From assembly GCF_000320505.1 (NCBI RefSeq), contig NZ_BAGX02000020.1:104573-168572 (forward strand): a stretch of DNA of 64,000 nt, given 5' to 3'. Source of the stretch: Methanobrevibacter boviskoreani JH1. GTDB lineage: Archaea; Methanobacteriota; Methanobacteria; Methanobacteriales; Methanobacteriaceae. Below the pieces are notes generated by a model. It did not search any database, was not told the DNA's origin, and saw nothing but the letters and a program-made list of their open reading frames with translations. The stretch's first letter is position 1, and every line of letters begins with the position of its first letter. The translations under genes were made by a program, and so were the position numbers. Positions 17,638 through 27,108 of this stretch are shown here, in pieces.

Positions 17638-18462
17638 TTATTCACTTTCTATGTCTGCTACAAGAGCAAGTAAATCTGTTTGAGTAATGATTCCAACAAC
17701 GTTGTTGTTTTCATCAGTTACAGGATATCCGTTAAATCCTGTTTCCTTCATTAAACCTGCAACTTCAGAAATACTTGCATCTTTAGAGATTCCGGAAACA
17801 GCAGTAGACATAATATCTTTTACATAAATATTTTTGATTTGTGTTTTTTGATATTTTTCAGGTGTTTTCTTTTTGAAATCCATGAGAGCCCTGATAATAT
17901 CTTTAGAAGTGATAATTCCAACAAGACCATTATCCTCATCGGTAACAAGTAATCTACCAATTTTATTATCAATGATAGTACGTCTTGCATGAACTAATCT
18001 GTCCTCTGTAGAAACTGTAATAACATCCTCGGTCATAACATCTTCAACTTTAACTTTATCATAAGCCCTACCAGTACATAAATCTACAAAGTCAGCTTTT
18101 GAAACAATTCCAACCATAACATCATTGGATTCGATTGGTACAGAACCAATTCCATTATCCAACATGATGTTTGCAACATCAGCCAAATTCATTGATTCAT
18201 CTACTGCTACAACGTCTTTAACCATAACAGAGGATATATGTAATTTAGCAGGAGTTAAATTGTTGGTTTTTGAAGATCCTAATTTTTTTGCAATATCCCT
18301 TTCTGATACAATACCTACTAATTCCCTTTCATTATCCTGATTAGTATTGATTACAGGTAATCTGGAAATATTGTTTTTTCTAAGTAATTTTAAACCATCT
18401 AAGATATTTTGATCCTTATCGATAGTTACTAAATCCTCAGACATAATGTTTCTAATTTGCAT
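17638..18462 (-). CDS. Protein with four CBS domains
   Basis: The 274 residues are made entirely of four CBS motifs in two Bateman pairs, each beginning with a pattern like IMSEDLVTI, VMVKDVVAV, VMTEDVITV or IMSTAVSGI and ending with VGIVS/ITxxD. CBS pairs bind adenine nucleotides or S-adenosylmethionine and regulate partner proteins. No catalytic domain is attached. AGGAGG precedes the ATG. A second four-CBS gene lies just upstream on the same strand; stand-alone CBS proteins are numerous in methanogens and their partners are mostly unknown. Confidence 0.88.
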   Translation of the reverse strand: MQIRNIMSEDLVTIDKDQNILDGLKLLRKNNISRLPVINTNQDNERELVGIVSERDIAKKLGSSKTNNLTPAKLHISSVMVKDVVAVDESMNLADVANIMLDNGIGSVPIESNDVMVGIVSKADFVDLCTGRAYDKVKVEDVMTEDVITVSTEDRLVHARRTIIDNKIGRLLVTDEDNGLVGIITSKDIIRALMDFKKKTPEKYQKTQIKNIYVKDIMSTAVSGISKDASISEVAGLMKETGFNGYPVTDENNNVVGIITQTDLLALVADIESE

Positions 18463-18614
18463 AAATATACCTCCTAGGGATTATTAGTAAAATTACCAAT
18501 AAAATAGCAAATCTATAAGCTAAAACCATATTGAAGGAGCTATTCTATTAATAATTAAACTAGAAATATAATTAAAAAAACTTATTAATTTAATGATTCA
18601 TAGACATATTAAAT

Positions 18615-19559
18615 CTAACTATCATTAATAGCTTTAAGAATATCTCTTTCAGTGATAATTCCAAGAACTTTATCGTTTTTAACTACTGGAACTCCACCAA
18701 TATTCTTCTCTTTTAATAATTCAGAGAAATCTCCAAGTCTAGTTAATGGTTCAACAGTTCTTGCACCTTTAGACATAACCTCAGAAATTTTAAGATCTCC
18801 TAATAATTCCTCTGCACTGTTAGTCTTCATTTGAGAGAAGAATTTTTTATCAATGAAGTATCTTAAAATATCAGTTGATGTAACAATTCCAACAAGTTTT
18901 TCTGGAGTATGTTCTGGAATATTCTCATCTTCACTTACGATTGGTAATCTCCTGAAACTGTTTCTTACCATAAATTTGGTTACATAGTCAAAGGAAGTAC
19001 CTGGGGTAATAGTGATTACATCAGTAGTCATGTAATCTTGAACTAATTGATCAGTTAATACGCCAGCTAGAGATAAAGCGAAATCTCTTTCTGTAACAAT
19101 ACCAACTAATTTGTCTTCTTTATCTACAATTGGCATTGCACCAACATGATTATCAACCATGACTTTAACAGATTCACGAATAGTAGATTTATGATTCATA
19201 GTGATTACACCACGAGTCATGATTTCCTTAATTGGTTCGTTGATTGCTGAAAGATAATTATCATTACATTTGTATTTTATGATATTGTATTTATCTCCAC
19301 CACCTAAGAAATTAATAATATCCATACAGGTTACAATACCTAAAAGTTTTCCAGAACCAGGGTCTGTAACAGGAATCCTCCTGAATTCATTATCTATCAT
19401 TAATTGAGCAGTGTCTTTAATGGTTGTAGTAGGAGGTACAGTAATAACATCTTTACTTGCTAAACTCATTAAATCCCCGTCATGCTCAGATAGTTTAGTT
19501 TCACGTTCAACAGATCCTTTATTTCTGGATTTTAAATTTTTAGTGTTAATATCTTTCAT
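18615..19559 (-). CDS. Protein with four CBS domains and a short basic N-terminus
   Basis: About 314 residues. A basic, polar N-terminal tail (about 30 residues) is followed by four CBS motifs (LASKDVITV, IMTRGVITM, YMTTDVITI and VMSKGARTV), again as two Bateman pairs. The open frame starts at 19568, but its first codon, a GTG, belongs to the GAGGTG ribosome binding site; the ATG at 19559 is preferred. It lies upstream of and parallel to the other CBS gene, separated by 152 bases, so they may be a duplicated pair with adenylate-sensing roles. No target can be named. Confidence 0.87.
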   Translation of the reverse strand: MKDINTKNLKSRNKGSVERETKLSEHDGDLMSLASKDVITVPPTTTIKDTAQLMIDNEFRRIPVTDPGSGKLLGIVTCMDIINFLGGGDKYNIIKYKCNDNYLSAINEPIKEIMTRGVITMNHKSTIRESVKVMVDNHVGAMPIVDKEDKLVGIVTERDFALSLAGVLTDQLVQDYMTTDVITITPGTSFDYVTKFMVRNSFRRLPIVSEDENIPEHTPEKLVGIVTSTDILRYFIDKKFFSQMKTNSAEELLGDLKISEVMSKGARTVEPLTRLGDFSELLKEKNIGGVPVVKNDKVLGIITERDILKAINDS

Positions 19560-20278
19560 AGAACACACCTCTCTTTTTAATTAAAAATTGAAAAAGATAA
19601 TTACTCTCAAAATTATTAACAATTACTTAAACCAAATAAGACAAAATAGAATAATTTATATTAAAAAATGTCAAACAGTAGAAGAATTATTAATAAAATT
19701 AGAAGTAATTTTCTAAAATTAACTAATATTTTATTCTATAAAAAATAGTTAAAATCTTTTTTTAAATCACCTTTTTTTCAATCATATAAATATTACATAT
19801 TTAATAATAATAATGTTTTCTATATGATTTTTTTAAAAATAGATTTTATAAGAAAGTTATAAAAAACTTGGACATAATTTTAAAAAAAAATTTAAATTTT
19901 AATATAAACTATTTAAAAGAAGTTTTAATAAAATCCAATTTAAGGAAAGAGATTAAATCTAAGTTTTACATTTTAAGTATTTTCAAATCTAAAATTGGAT
20001 TTCAGGAAAATCTCAATTATAAAAATAGCTATATTAAAAGTATTTCAAAAATAAAAAAGATAATAATCCAATCCAAAAACCATAAAAAATAAGAATGAAT
20101 GGTTTAAATAAAAAAGATAATAATCCAATCCAGAAACCATAAAAAATAAAAACAAAATCATCAAGTTCTTAAAACTAGAAAATATGAAATAGAGTTTATT
20201 CAATTTCAAAACAGATAAAAATAAAAAAAATAGAAATTACCGAATTCTAAAAACTGATAAAAATATAAGATAAAAGAA
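19560..20278. other. AT-rich gap with a tandem-like direct repeat
   Basis: About 720 bases with no credible gene. A Lys/Asn/Ile-only open frame (19868-20092) is rejected as chance A/T coding. The only structure is the 42-base direct repeat at 20051-20149. Confidence 0.6.
20051..20149. repeat. 42-base direct repeat, two copies
   Basis: Two copies (20051-20092 and 20108-20149) differ at one base (A to G in CCAAAAACC versus CCAGAAACC). Each contains GATAATAATCCAATCC. The offset is 57 bases. The repeat is probably a recent local duplication downstream of queE. Confidence 0.75.
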
Positions 20279-20980
20279 TTATTCAATTTCCAAGAATTTA
20301 TGTAACTGGGGAATTGTTAAAACATCCATATATTTACCAATAGCCTGTGAAAATTTAAAAAGCAAATCCTTACTATTTTTCCACCTGCTAATTGGACTAA
20401 CTGGTTGTATAACAACAGAAACCAAATCCTTATCATTAATTTCATTACTCATTCTTGAGGCTAAGTTTTCAACATAGTCTAGACCAGACTCTGGAAAAAG
20501 AACAATTTTACAATATACCTTAATTGAATTTTCCAGTAGAATATTTACTGATTCTATTTCCCTATCAAATATTTTATTGTTATAATCACCGTCAAAGTGT
20601 TCTGGTAATTTAATATCCAATGACACATAATCCAGATTATCTAGTTTTTTAATTTCATTAGGAAAGGTACCATTAGTTTCAAGAAAACTGGGAGTATCAA
20701 TTCTATCAATGACTTTTCTTATAAAGTCTGCATATAAGAGAGGTTCCCCACCAGTGAAGGATATGGAATGTAAGTCCTCTGTTTTAAGACTGTTGATTCT
20801 ATCTACCACATAATCTACTGATTTAAGTTCCCCGTTTTTAACAGATTTGGAATCTTCAGTATCGCAGTAATTACAATCCAAATTACATCCTGCAAATCTG
20901 ACAAATATCTGCCTTCTACCTACTAAAAGACCTTCACCCTGAATAGATGAAAATATTTCAACAATTGGTGCTTCTAACAT
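20279..20980 (-). CDS. queE: 7-carboxy-7-deazaguanine synthase (radical SAM)
   Basis: QueE contracts the pterin ring of 6-carboxytetrahydropterin to CDG, a step toward preQ0 and archaeosine. The 233 residues start with the substrate-binding IFSSIQGEGLLVGRRQIFVRF. The cluster motif CNLDCNYC gives the canonical C-x3-C-x2-C, and SFTGGEPLLY is the SAM-binding GGEP. The ATG has AGGG upstream. It is the last gene of a DUF366-queD-queE operon, nine bases after queD. In archaea the product feeds archaeosine at position 15 of tRNAs. Confidence 0.95.
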   Translation of the reverse strand: MLEAPIVEIFSSIQGEGLLVGRRQIFVRFAGCNLDCNYCDTEDSKSVKNGELKSVDYVVDRINSLKTEDLHSISFTGGEPLLYADFIRKVIDRIDTPSFLETNGTFPNEIKKLDNLDYVSLDIKLPEHFDGDYNNKIFDREIESVNILLENSIKVYCKIVLFPESGLDYVENLASRMSNEINDKDLVSVVIQPVSPISRWKNSKDLLFKFSQAIGKYMDVLTIPQLHKFLEIE

Positions 20981-20989
20981 ATTAAACCC

Positions 20990-21505
20990 TTAATCTAAAA
21001 TTTTAGTAAACATAGCCCCTTGACCAATACCCTCATTTACACATGCGGAAATAGAGTGTATGTTTTTATTATCTTTAAGAGCCTCACTTAATTTATTTAC
21101 GAAGTATTCGGATAAAGCTTCTGCTGAGGTATATTTTAAGGGAAGAAGAACACAGTCTTCTTTTGGGATAGTATATCCCTTTTTACCAATTTTAAATTGT
21201 ACGCTACCATATTTATCAAAGCTTTCAATAGAGATATTGTCATTGTCAATTCCATTGAAATCCATGACCCCATTATAGATTGGAATTAACAACCTGTGAT
21301 CCAAACTATCACATAATCCTTTTACAATTGGCTTTACCTGTTTAAAATCCACAACAAAATCATATTCTCCGGCCTTTTCACCCTCAATTTCAATATCAAC
21401 AAAATAGGAATGTCCATGAATAAATCCACAGGTTTCATGACCTGGAATTATATGAGCTGCAGAGAATCTCAAATTAGCATTAATACCATTAATAATTATT
21501 TTCAT
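20990..21505 (-). CDS. queD: 6-carboxytetrahydropterin synthase (QueD)
   Basis: QueD converts dihydroneopterin triphosphate to 6-carboxytetrahydropterin. The roughly 171-residue T-fold protein shows the zinc ligands in LRFSAAHII and [11 protein letters not shown] (H-x-H), the catalytic Cys in ETCGFIHG, and [11 protein letters not shown] and LDHRLL, which are family marks. The open frame starts at 21514, but the first codon is the GTG of AAGGTG, the likely ribosome binding site; the ATG at 21505 lies six bases further. It is central in the preQ0 operon. Confidence 0.94.
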   Translation of the reverse strand: MKIIINGINANLRFSAAHIIPGHETCGFIHGHSYFVDIEIEGEKAGEYDFVVDFKQVKPIVKGLCDSLDHRLLIPIYNGVMDFNGIDNDNISIESFDKYGSVQFKIGKKGYTIPKEDCVLLPLKYTSAEALSEYFVNKLSEALKDNKNIHSISACVNEGIGQGAMFTKILD

Positions 21506-21525
21506 CAAATACACCTTCTAAAAAT

Positions 21526-22125
21526 TTAAAAATCCAATAGTTTAGTTTTACTTATATCCAATTCAATTGTTTCTAGTTCATCAATATATGCATCTAAAAC
21601 ATCATTCATAAAATCGAGAATATTGTCATCATCAAAGATATAGTTACCCTCTGAATCTTTAATGTCAAATAATCCTATTGTGTCAACATCATCAGGGGTT
21701 CCGCTATCATGAATATTTAATGCGAAATGGATTTTCATTGAACTGAGTGTTGCTGATGCAATACATACACTAAGTTTTCTGGAATCTATATAAATATCAT
21801 CCCCATCACGGTGGGCAACTACACCTTTTCCAGCTAGTTTTTCATTAAATATTAAGATTAAAAGCCTTTGACGCAAGTAGGCAATTCTCATGTTAGCAGG
21901 CTGACAATCAAAAAACTCAGTCATGGTATGAAACATCTCATCGGATTTGATTTCATTACCCACATCTGCAAAATCCTTAATATTATCAGGACGAATATTC
22001 ATAGGTCCTCTCCAGGATATAATTGAGGAACCTCTAATATCAAACTCTCTAAAAGCCCATAATGGATTTATTTGACTTCCATCATAAGCAAATTTCTTAT
22101 CAATGTGTTTATGTATAATTGACAT
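21526..22125 (-). CDS. DUF366 family protein, first gene of the 7-deazaguanine operon
   Basis: A 199-residue protein of the archaeal DUF366 group, cytoplasmic, without membrane spans. Visible conserved segments are PLWAFREFDIRGSSIISWRGP near the start, ANMRIAYLRQRLLI in the middle, and LSVCIASATLSSMKIHFALNI. AGGAG precedes the ATG. Its place directly before queD and queE, with 20 bases between genes, suggests a role in archaeosine or pterin metabolism, but no biochemical function is known to me. There are no Cys pairs for a cluster. Confidence 0.8.
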   Translation of the reverse strand: MSIIHKHIDKKFAYDGSQINPLWAFREFDIRGSSIISWRGPMNIRPDNIKDFADVGNEIKSDEMFHTMTEFFDCQPANMRIAYLRQRLLILIFNEKLAGKGVVAHRDGDDIYIDSRKLSVCIASATLSSMKIHFALNIHDSGTPDDVDTIGLFDIKDSEGNYIFDDDNILDFMNDVLDAYIDELETIELDISKTKLLDF

Positions 22126-22570
22126 GTGATTTCTCCTATAAAAATCAATAATTAAAAATCTTTTATTAAGTAATTATATTATGTTTTTTCAAATTAAAAT
22201 AAATTAATCTTTCAATTTAAAAAAAAATATTGTAAAAGTTTAAAATACCACCAACAAAATAAGCAATGAAAGGAAAGCTAGAACTATAATAAATATAGAC
22301 ATGTTTAAAGAGATAATTTAAAAAAATAATGAGCTTTAAATAATTAACTATAAAAACACCCCAAATTATAAAGGATTTTTATAAAACAACACTAATGGTT
22401 TATTTTAAATATTTAACTTGGAAATTTAATCCAACCAGGTTTTAAAATTAAAAAGACACAAATCAAAAAATCTATTAAGAAAAATAAGAATAAATAATAA
22501 ATAATAAAAATAAATGTTTAATATAATATAGTTGTTTTTTTAAAAACAAGAATTTAAATAAGTGATTTTA
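22126..22570. other. AT-rich divergent promoter region
   Basis: The 445 bases between the DUF366 gene and the nucleotidyltransferase gene hold only A/T-rich sequence and the two divergent promoters. No RNA or gene is seen. Confidence 0.5.
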
Positions 22571-23647
22571 ATGATAGAAGTAAGAACTAGAGATTTTATA
22601 CATACAAAAGACGATTTATACTTTGCATCAACTAATTATCTACATCCCAACAATAGAATCATTTCATTTTTAAGATACATCCCTAATCCAAATGGAGATA
22701 GGGAGAAAAACGGTAAGAAATATTCAAAAGTAAACTCAAAAGAGGCATTTGATTATTTAAAAGAAAACCATCCGGATTACCTATATTTCTCAGAAGTTGC
22801 TAACGTTCCAATGATGGGAGTACCAATAGACAAAGTAGATAAAATCATTAGACCAGAGGATAGACTTAAAGAGATTAGAGAAGGTAAAGACAAGAAAGTT
22901 ACCAAGGAAACAAGGGAAAAGCTAATTGACTTATCTGATTTCTTCCACTATATTGCAGGTATCGATTATGAAAACTTAGGTATTTCCGGATCCACCTGTC
23001 CAGGACTTCAAAAGGCCGAAAGCTCAGATTTAGACTTTGTTGTTTATGGTTTGGAAAATCATAGAAAAGCAGTTAATACATTTAAAAAATACCATGATCA
23101 GGAAGTGGAAGTAGGGGAAGGAGAATCTAAAAGAAAAATAGTTCTTAATCCTATTCAAAATGAGTTTTGGGAAAGGTTATACCATAAGAGAATTAAAGAT
23201 GACAGTTTAACTAAAGAGGAATTTTGCTGGTATGAATCAAGAAAGTTCAATAGGGGAGTAATCAGAAATACATTATTTGATATTCTATGTACTAGAAACC
23301 TTGATGAGGTTGAGGGAAAATATGGTGATACAAGATATGAACCTCAAGGCATTGCAGAAATAGAATGTACCATTACTAACTCAATCCAGGCAATGGATAA
23401 TCCGGCAGTATATGAAATTACCGATGTAAAACTTTTAGACGGCGTAGATGTAGAGATAACAGGACTTGCATCATTTACACATACCTATGCAGGAGAGGTC
23501 ATGGAAGGTGAAAGAGCTGTTGCAAGAGGAAAAGTTGAAAAAGTAATTACTGAAGGTAAAAAACCATGGTATAGAATTCTAGTAGGTTCAACAAGGGAAT
23601 CTATTGGAGAATATATAAAACTAAAAGATAGTCCTGTAGATGGATAA
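22571..23647 (+). CDS. Predicted nucleotidyltransferase (pol beta-like, COG1665 type)
   Basis: About 358 residues. A pol beta-type nucleotidyltransferase core is marked by ISGSTCPGLQKAESSDLDFVVYG, the GS-x-DxD pattern in which Asp residues bind metal, near residue 140. The N-terminal part is archaea-specific (RTRDFIHTKDDLYFAS and YIPNPNGDREKNGKKY), and the C-terminal beta-rich part carries IECTITN and ASFTHTYAGEVMEGE. GTGAT precedes the ATG at 22571; the earlier GTG at 22562 is the ribosome binding site. The substrate is unknown. The gene is single, with no antitoxin-like partner, so it is not a MNT/HEPN toxin system. Confidence 0.82.
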   Translation: MIEVRTRDFIHTKDDLYFASTNYLHPNNRIISFLRYIPNPNGDREKNGKKYSKVNSKEAFDYLKENHPDYLYFSEVANVPMMGVPIDKVDKIIRPEDRLKEIREGKDKKVTKETREKLIDLSDFFHYIAGIDYENLGISGSTCPGLQKAESSDLDFVVYGLENHRKAVNTFKKYHDQEVEVGEGESKRKIVLNPIQNEFWERLYHKRIKDDSLTKEEFCWYESRKFNRGVIRNTLFDILCTRNLDEVEGKYGDTRYEPQGIAEIECTITNSIQAMDNPAVYEITDVKLLDGVDVEITGLASFTHTYAGEVMEGERAVARGKVEKVITEGKKPWYRILVGSTRESIGEYIKLKDSPVDG

Positions 23648-24219
23648 ACACTATTAAAGCAATATACAATATTAAAACAAAATAATTACAAGATTCATTG
23701 ATTAAATCCCTATTATTATCAATAATTATTGTAATTATCAATCCTATTTTTAAAATAATCAAATAAAAATTCTTTAGGAAAATGCTATTTTTACTATAAA
23801 CTATAAAAATCAATTTTAACCAAAACAAAACCTACCATCTAATATTAAACTATAAAAACCAATATTTAAAAATTAAATAAAATCACTTTTTAATAGCCAT
23901 AACCATTATGAATTTTCATAAAAAGGCATAATACCACGTTTTAAACTCTATTTTTTTAAAAATCTAAAATTGAATTCAGCCACAGTATTTTTATTAAAAG
24001 AAACTTTTTAAATATTTCAACTATTTAAAATGAAAAAATATCTAGAGATTAAAATATTTTTAAAAATAAAAAAAATCTTTAAAACTAAAATAAATACCAT
24101 ATATTAAATTATTCTATAAATTAAAAGTTTACAATCACTATTTACTTCCATATTTAAATATTATTAGTTTTATAGAATAAAACAAGAATTATAATATTTA
24201 AATACTGAAAAGTGATAAA
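23648..24219. other. AT-rich intergenic region
   Basis: The 572 bases between the nucleotidyltransferase and Cas4-like genes hold no credible gene. Simple A/T-rich sequence is seen, with no CRISPR repeats near the Cas4-like gene. Confidence 0.6.
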
Positions 24220-25050
24220 ATGATTAGTTTAAAAAAGATTAAAACCTATATGTACTGTCCATTAAAATTATACTATGAGGATAACATACATGAAAATGAG
24301 ATTAAAAACGAAAGATACGAAGCTGGAAAAAGAATAAAAGAGATTAGACTTGATATTCAAGATTTAATTCAAAGAAATCTAAAAAGATTAAATAGGAACA
24401 TGGATTTAAAAAGAATCGAACAAGAATTAAGTAAAAATATAAATTATTATATAAACAATCAATTAAACGAAATTTATGATCCCGAGAAATATGACATTGA
24501 GGATATTGAAAAATATAAAAATGATTTAATGCAGGAATCCAAATATAACATTCGACTATTAAGTTTAAAATCAAAAAGATTAATGGATTTAACCAATGAA
24601 AACGGCCATAACATCACCGAAAGACTATTTCCAACAGCAATGTATAATTATATCCTAAGAGATCCAGAGCTAGAAATTACAGGGATAGCTGAAAAAATAG
24701 AAATTATACAGGGAAAATACTACCCGATAATTTTTAAAACATCAATTCCACCTATAAAAGGTGTTTGGGATAGTGATGCCATTGAACTTGCATTTACCTC
24801 CATACTTATAGAAGAGGAGTTTGAAACAGAGGTTTATGTAGGGTTTGTAGATTATGTAAATATCGGAGAGCGAAGACCTGTGGTGATTGATGCAAACCTA
24901 AGAAAAAGTTTATTTAGAAAAATAGATTATGTAAGAACCATTCTTTATAATAAAGAAATTCCAACAGCAAAATATGATTTAAACAAATGTAAAAACTGTG
25001 AATTCAAAGACATTTGCTTGGACGATTATGAAAATCCAATAGAAATATAA
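24220..25050 (+). CDS. Stand-alone Cas4-like (DUF83) Fe-S protein with degenerate nuclease site
   Basis: The 276 residues resemble Cas4/RecB-type nucleases. An N-terminal Cys in YMYCPLKLYY pairs with a C-terminal CKNCEFKDIC (C-x2-C-x5-C), the four ligands of the Cas4 [4Fe-4S] cluster. In the nuclease core the expected G-x-x-D is GIAE, and the expected E-x-K is I-F-K (PIIFKTS), so two acidic metal ligands appear replaced. A Lys/Glu-rich helical insertion lies at about 40-120. GTGAT precedes the ATG. No other cas gene or CRISPR array is near, so CRISPR spacer uptake is unlikely; a DNA-repair or inactive binding role is possible. Confidence 0.75.
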   Translation: MISLKKIKTYMYCPLKLYYEDNIHENEIKNERYEAGKRIKEIRLDIQDLIQRNLKRLNRNMDLKRIEQELSKNINYYINNQLNEIYDPEKYDIEDIEKYKNDLMQESKYNIRLLSLKSKRLMDLTNENGHNITERLFPTAMYNYILRDPELEITGIAEKIEIIQGKYYPIIFKTSIPPIKGVWDSDAIELAFTSILIEEEFETEVYVGFVDYVNIGERRPVVIDANLRKSLFRKIDYVRTILYNKEIPTAKYDLNKCKNCEFKDICLDDYENPIEI

Positions 25051-25067
25051 AAAAAAATTAATAGTGA

Positions 25068-25730
25068 TTAAAATCTTCTTTTATTTTCAGGTAATTTACG
25101 GTAATCAAATACGGCAGTATCTGCTACTTGCATTACAGCCATAACACCTGCCTGAATAGGATCAGTTACAACCAAATCAGAAACCTCAGCTACGCCACCA
25201 GGCATGTTTAAACTGAAAACAATTAGATCATTGAATTTTTTAAGCTTCTTTATCTCCTCGACTATTTTTCCACCCATTAAAGAACCAGCAAGAACTAATA
25301 CCTTAACTCTAGGAGTCCTGCTTAAGATATTAACCGCCTCAGCAATGGCATCCTCACCTACAACAGGTAATGTATCTACACTTATTCTCTCACCACGGAT
25401 ATTATGTCTGTCTGCCTCTGTGATTGCACCTAATGCTACTTGTGATACTTGTGCTCCTCCACCATAGATAAGTATGCGTTTTCCAAATATGTCATTTGCA
25501 GAACGGTGAATATTCACAGATAAAACTGAATCCAAGGTATTTAATTTTTCTATTAAAGATGTAATATTGTTAACATCTTCCAATTCTAAGTTTACAAAAG
25601 CAATATCCTTTTTATCAATAAATAAATTTACAAAAGAAATGTTAATATCAAATGAAGATATGATATCTGTTATTTGAACTAATACCCCTTTCTTTTCCTT
25701 TGTTTTAATTGTTATTGCATAACTATTCAT
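25068..25730 (-). CDS. ehbQ: ACT-domain protein (DUF5612) at the EhbQ position
   Basis: A 220-residue soluble protein. Residues 1-75 form an ACT domain (ITIKTKEKKGVLVQITDIIS), a fold that usually binds amino acids. Residues 80-220 form a second domain with GKRILIYGGGAQVSQVALG, VKVLVLAGSLMGGKIVE and the C-terminal VTDPIQAGVMAVMQVADTA. It is the last gene of the ehb cluster, 84 bases after ehbP, the place of ehbQ in Methanothermobacter. The name rests on position and my memory of that cluster. It is not a redox or membrane subunit, so a regulatory role is a fair inference. Confidence 0.7.
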   Translation of the reverse strand: MNSYAITIKTKEKKGVLVQITDIISSFDINISFVNLFIDKKDIAFVNLELEDVNNITSLIEKLNTLDSVLSVNIHRSANDIFGKRILIYGGGAQVSQVALGAITEADRHNIRGERISVDTLPVVGEDAIAEAVNILSRTPRVKVLVLAGSLMGGKIVEEIKKLKKFNDLIVFSLNMPGGVAEVSDLVVTDPIQAGVMAVMQVADTAVFDYRKLPENKRRF

Positions 25731-25814
25731 AATACCACTTAATTATTAATTAATAATTTGAATATAATAGTATAAAAATTTAAAAAAAGATAATAATTAA
25801 AAATTGAAAAAAGG

Positions 25815-26075
25815 TCATAATTTGGATTTTATCTCATCAAGTTCTGCGTGAGCTTTCTTATACATCATAAGAAAATTATCCTCCTCCCTTACAGGAATAA
25901 TATCCAAATCTAATTTTCTGTGTTCTTCTATCCAACTTTCATCAAATACAGGAATTTCAATCTTAATAGGTTCAGATGTTTTATTAACTACAATAATGTT
26001 TCTATATGGAAAATCCCATTCAACAATATAACCACCCAAACTAATTATATGATATGGTCTAACAATAAATTTCAA
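25815..26075 (-). CDS. ehbP: Energy-converting hydrogenase B subunit P
   Basis: A small soluble protein of about 86 residues, with the segments FIVRPYHIISLGGYIVEWDF and IKIEIPVFDESWIEEHRKLD found in EhbP of other methanogens. The open frame begins with a GTG at 26084, which lies inside AAGGTGAT, the ribosome binding site. The TTG at 26075 follows it by five bases and fits the homologous N-terminus KFIVRP. It follows ehbO by 13 bases. Its role in the complex is not defined. It has no cluster motif. Confidence 0.88.
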   Translation of the reverse strand: MKFIVRPYHIISLGGYIVEWDFPYRNIIVVNKTSEPIKIEIPVFDESWIEEHRKLDLDIIPVREEDNFLMMYKKAHAELDEIKSKL

Positions 26076-26088
26076 ATAAATCACCTTT

Positions 26089-27093
26089 CTAAATTAAAAT
26101 TCCTATAACTATTGCAAGTACACCTAATAAAGTAGAAGCGATTACAACTGGATAAAATTGTTTGTTTGTGAATATAGGTGTAAAAGCATTTAAAATACCA
26201 ATGAATAATGTGAATATTAATGCAACAACAACAAATACAATAAAATTCCAGGATAATAGATCAAGAGGGATTCCTAAAAACAATATTGTAAATAATGCAG
26301 ATAATGTAAACATTAATAATCCTTTAGATAAATAGATTACAGAACGATAACCAGCAATATATTCCATATAGGGTCCTTGAATAACATCGGCTTCAGCCTC
26401 TATTATATTAAATGGAGATTCGTTTAATACTATCACTGATCCTATAAAAAATACAATTGCAGCCAATATACCCTGTGTTGTAAATAATAAAGGACCATTT
26501 GCCATTTGATATTTAATAATATCGGACAAATATAAACTTTTAGCTGAAACAACTGGAACGAATAATGCTAAATATAAAGGAAAGGAACCATAAGTAATCA
26601 TCCTAAGAGATCTTTTGGAACTAATATCCTCCAAATGAGATCTAACAATACCAGAAGTGTGAGCTGCACCCTTAACTATATCTGGAAATTTTAAAGATAG
26701 AGACATTACTGATTTAGATAAAGATCCCATTAACACATAAGACACTTCTTCTACTTTCAACAATCCAACAATTGCAATGATACTTGCAAGTAGGTATGCA
26801 GGATACATTTGAGGAGTTAAAAATAATAAAATCAACAATACTGCTAGAAAACTAACTATAGGTAATGCTTTATATAAACCTGGAGCAGGAGAATTTGGCC
26901 TTAGATTTTCCTTAAAAGAAAATTTTATAGGAGCCATTATCCCCGGCGCAGTAACAATAGGTCCAATACGTTGTTGAATTCTAGCTTGAACATATTTTCT
27001 TTCAATACCTGGTAGGAATGTTCCAATTATAAAACATATTATCAAAGTAATAATTGCACCTATAATTGAATACAAAATTGTAATATCTGCCAT
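26089..27093 (-). CDS. ehbO: Energy-converting hydrogenase B subunit O (NuoH/HyfC-like)
   Basis: This membrane subunit, homologous to NuoH and EchB, links the hydrogenase module to ion translocation. The 334 residues have about eight hydrophobic spans, the cytoplasmic loop ERKYVQARIQQRIGPIVTAPG that is a hallmark of the family, and INLIEAE-like ESPFNIIEAEADVIQGPYMEY. GAGGG precedes the ATG. It lies between ehbN and ehbP. Confidence 0.93.
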   Translation of the reverse strand: MADITILYSIIGAIITLIICFIIGTFLPGIERKYVQARIQQRIGPIVTAPGIMAPIKFSFKENLRPNSPAPGLYKALPIVSFLAVLLILLFLTPQMYPAYLLASIIAIVGLLKVEEVSYVLMGSLSKSVMSLSLKFPDIVKGAAHTSGIVRSHLEDISSKRSLRMITYGSFPLYLALFVPVVSAKSLYLSDIIKYQMANGPLLFTTQGILAAIVFFIGSVIVLNESPFNIIEAEADVIQGPYMEYIAGYRSVIYLSKGLLMFTLSALFTILFLGIPLDLLSWNFIVFVVVALIFTLFIGILNAFTPIFTNKQFYPVVIASTLLGVLAIVIGILI

Positions 27094-27108
27094 GTTTTCC
27101 CTCTAATT

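Noticed and set aside
19868-20092. 74-residue open frame of Lys, Asn, Ile, Ser and Phe
   Set aside because: Composition reflects A/T-rich DNA, there is no ribosome binding site, and part of it is the direct repeat.
22571-23647. MNT/HEPN-type toxin-antitoxin system at the nucleotidyltransferase
   Set aside because: The protein is too long for MNT and no HEPN partner gene is adjacent.
24220-25050. CRISPR-Cas locus around the Cas4-like gene
   Set aside because: No cas1, cas2, effector genes or repeat arrays are present in the window.
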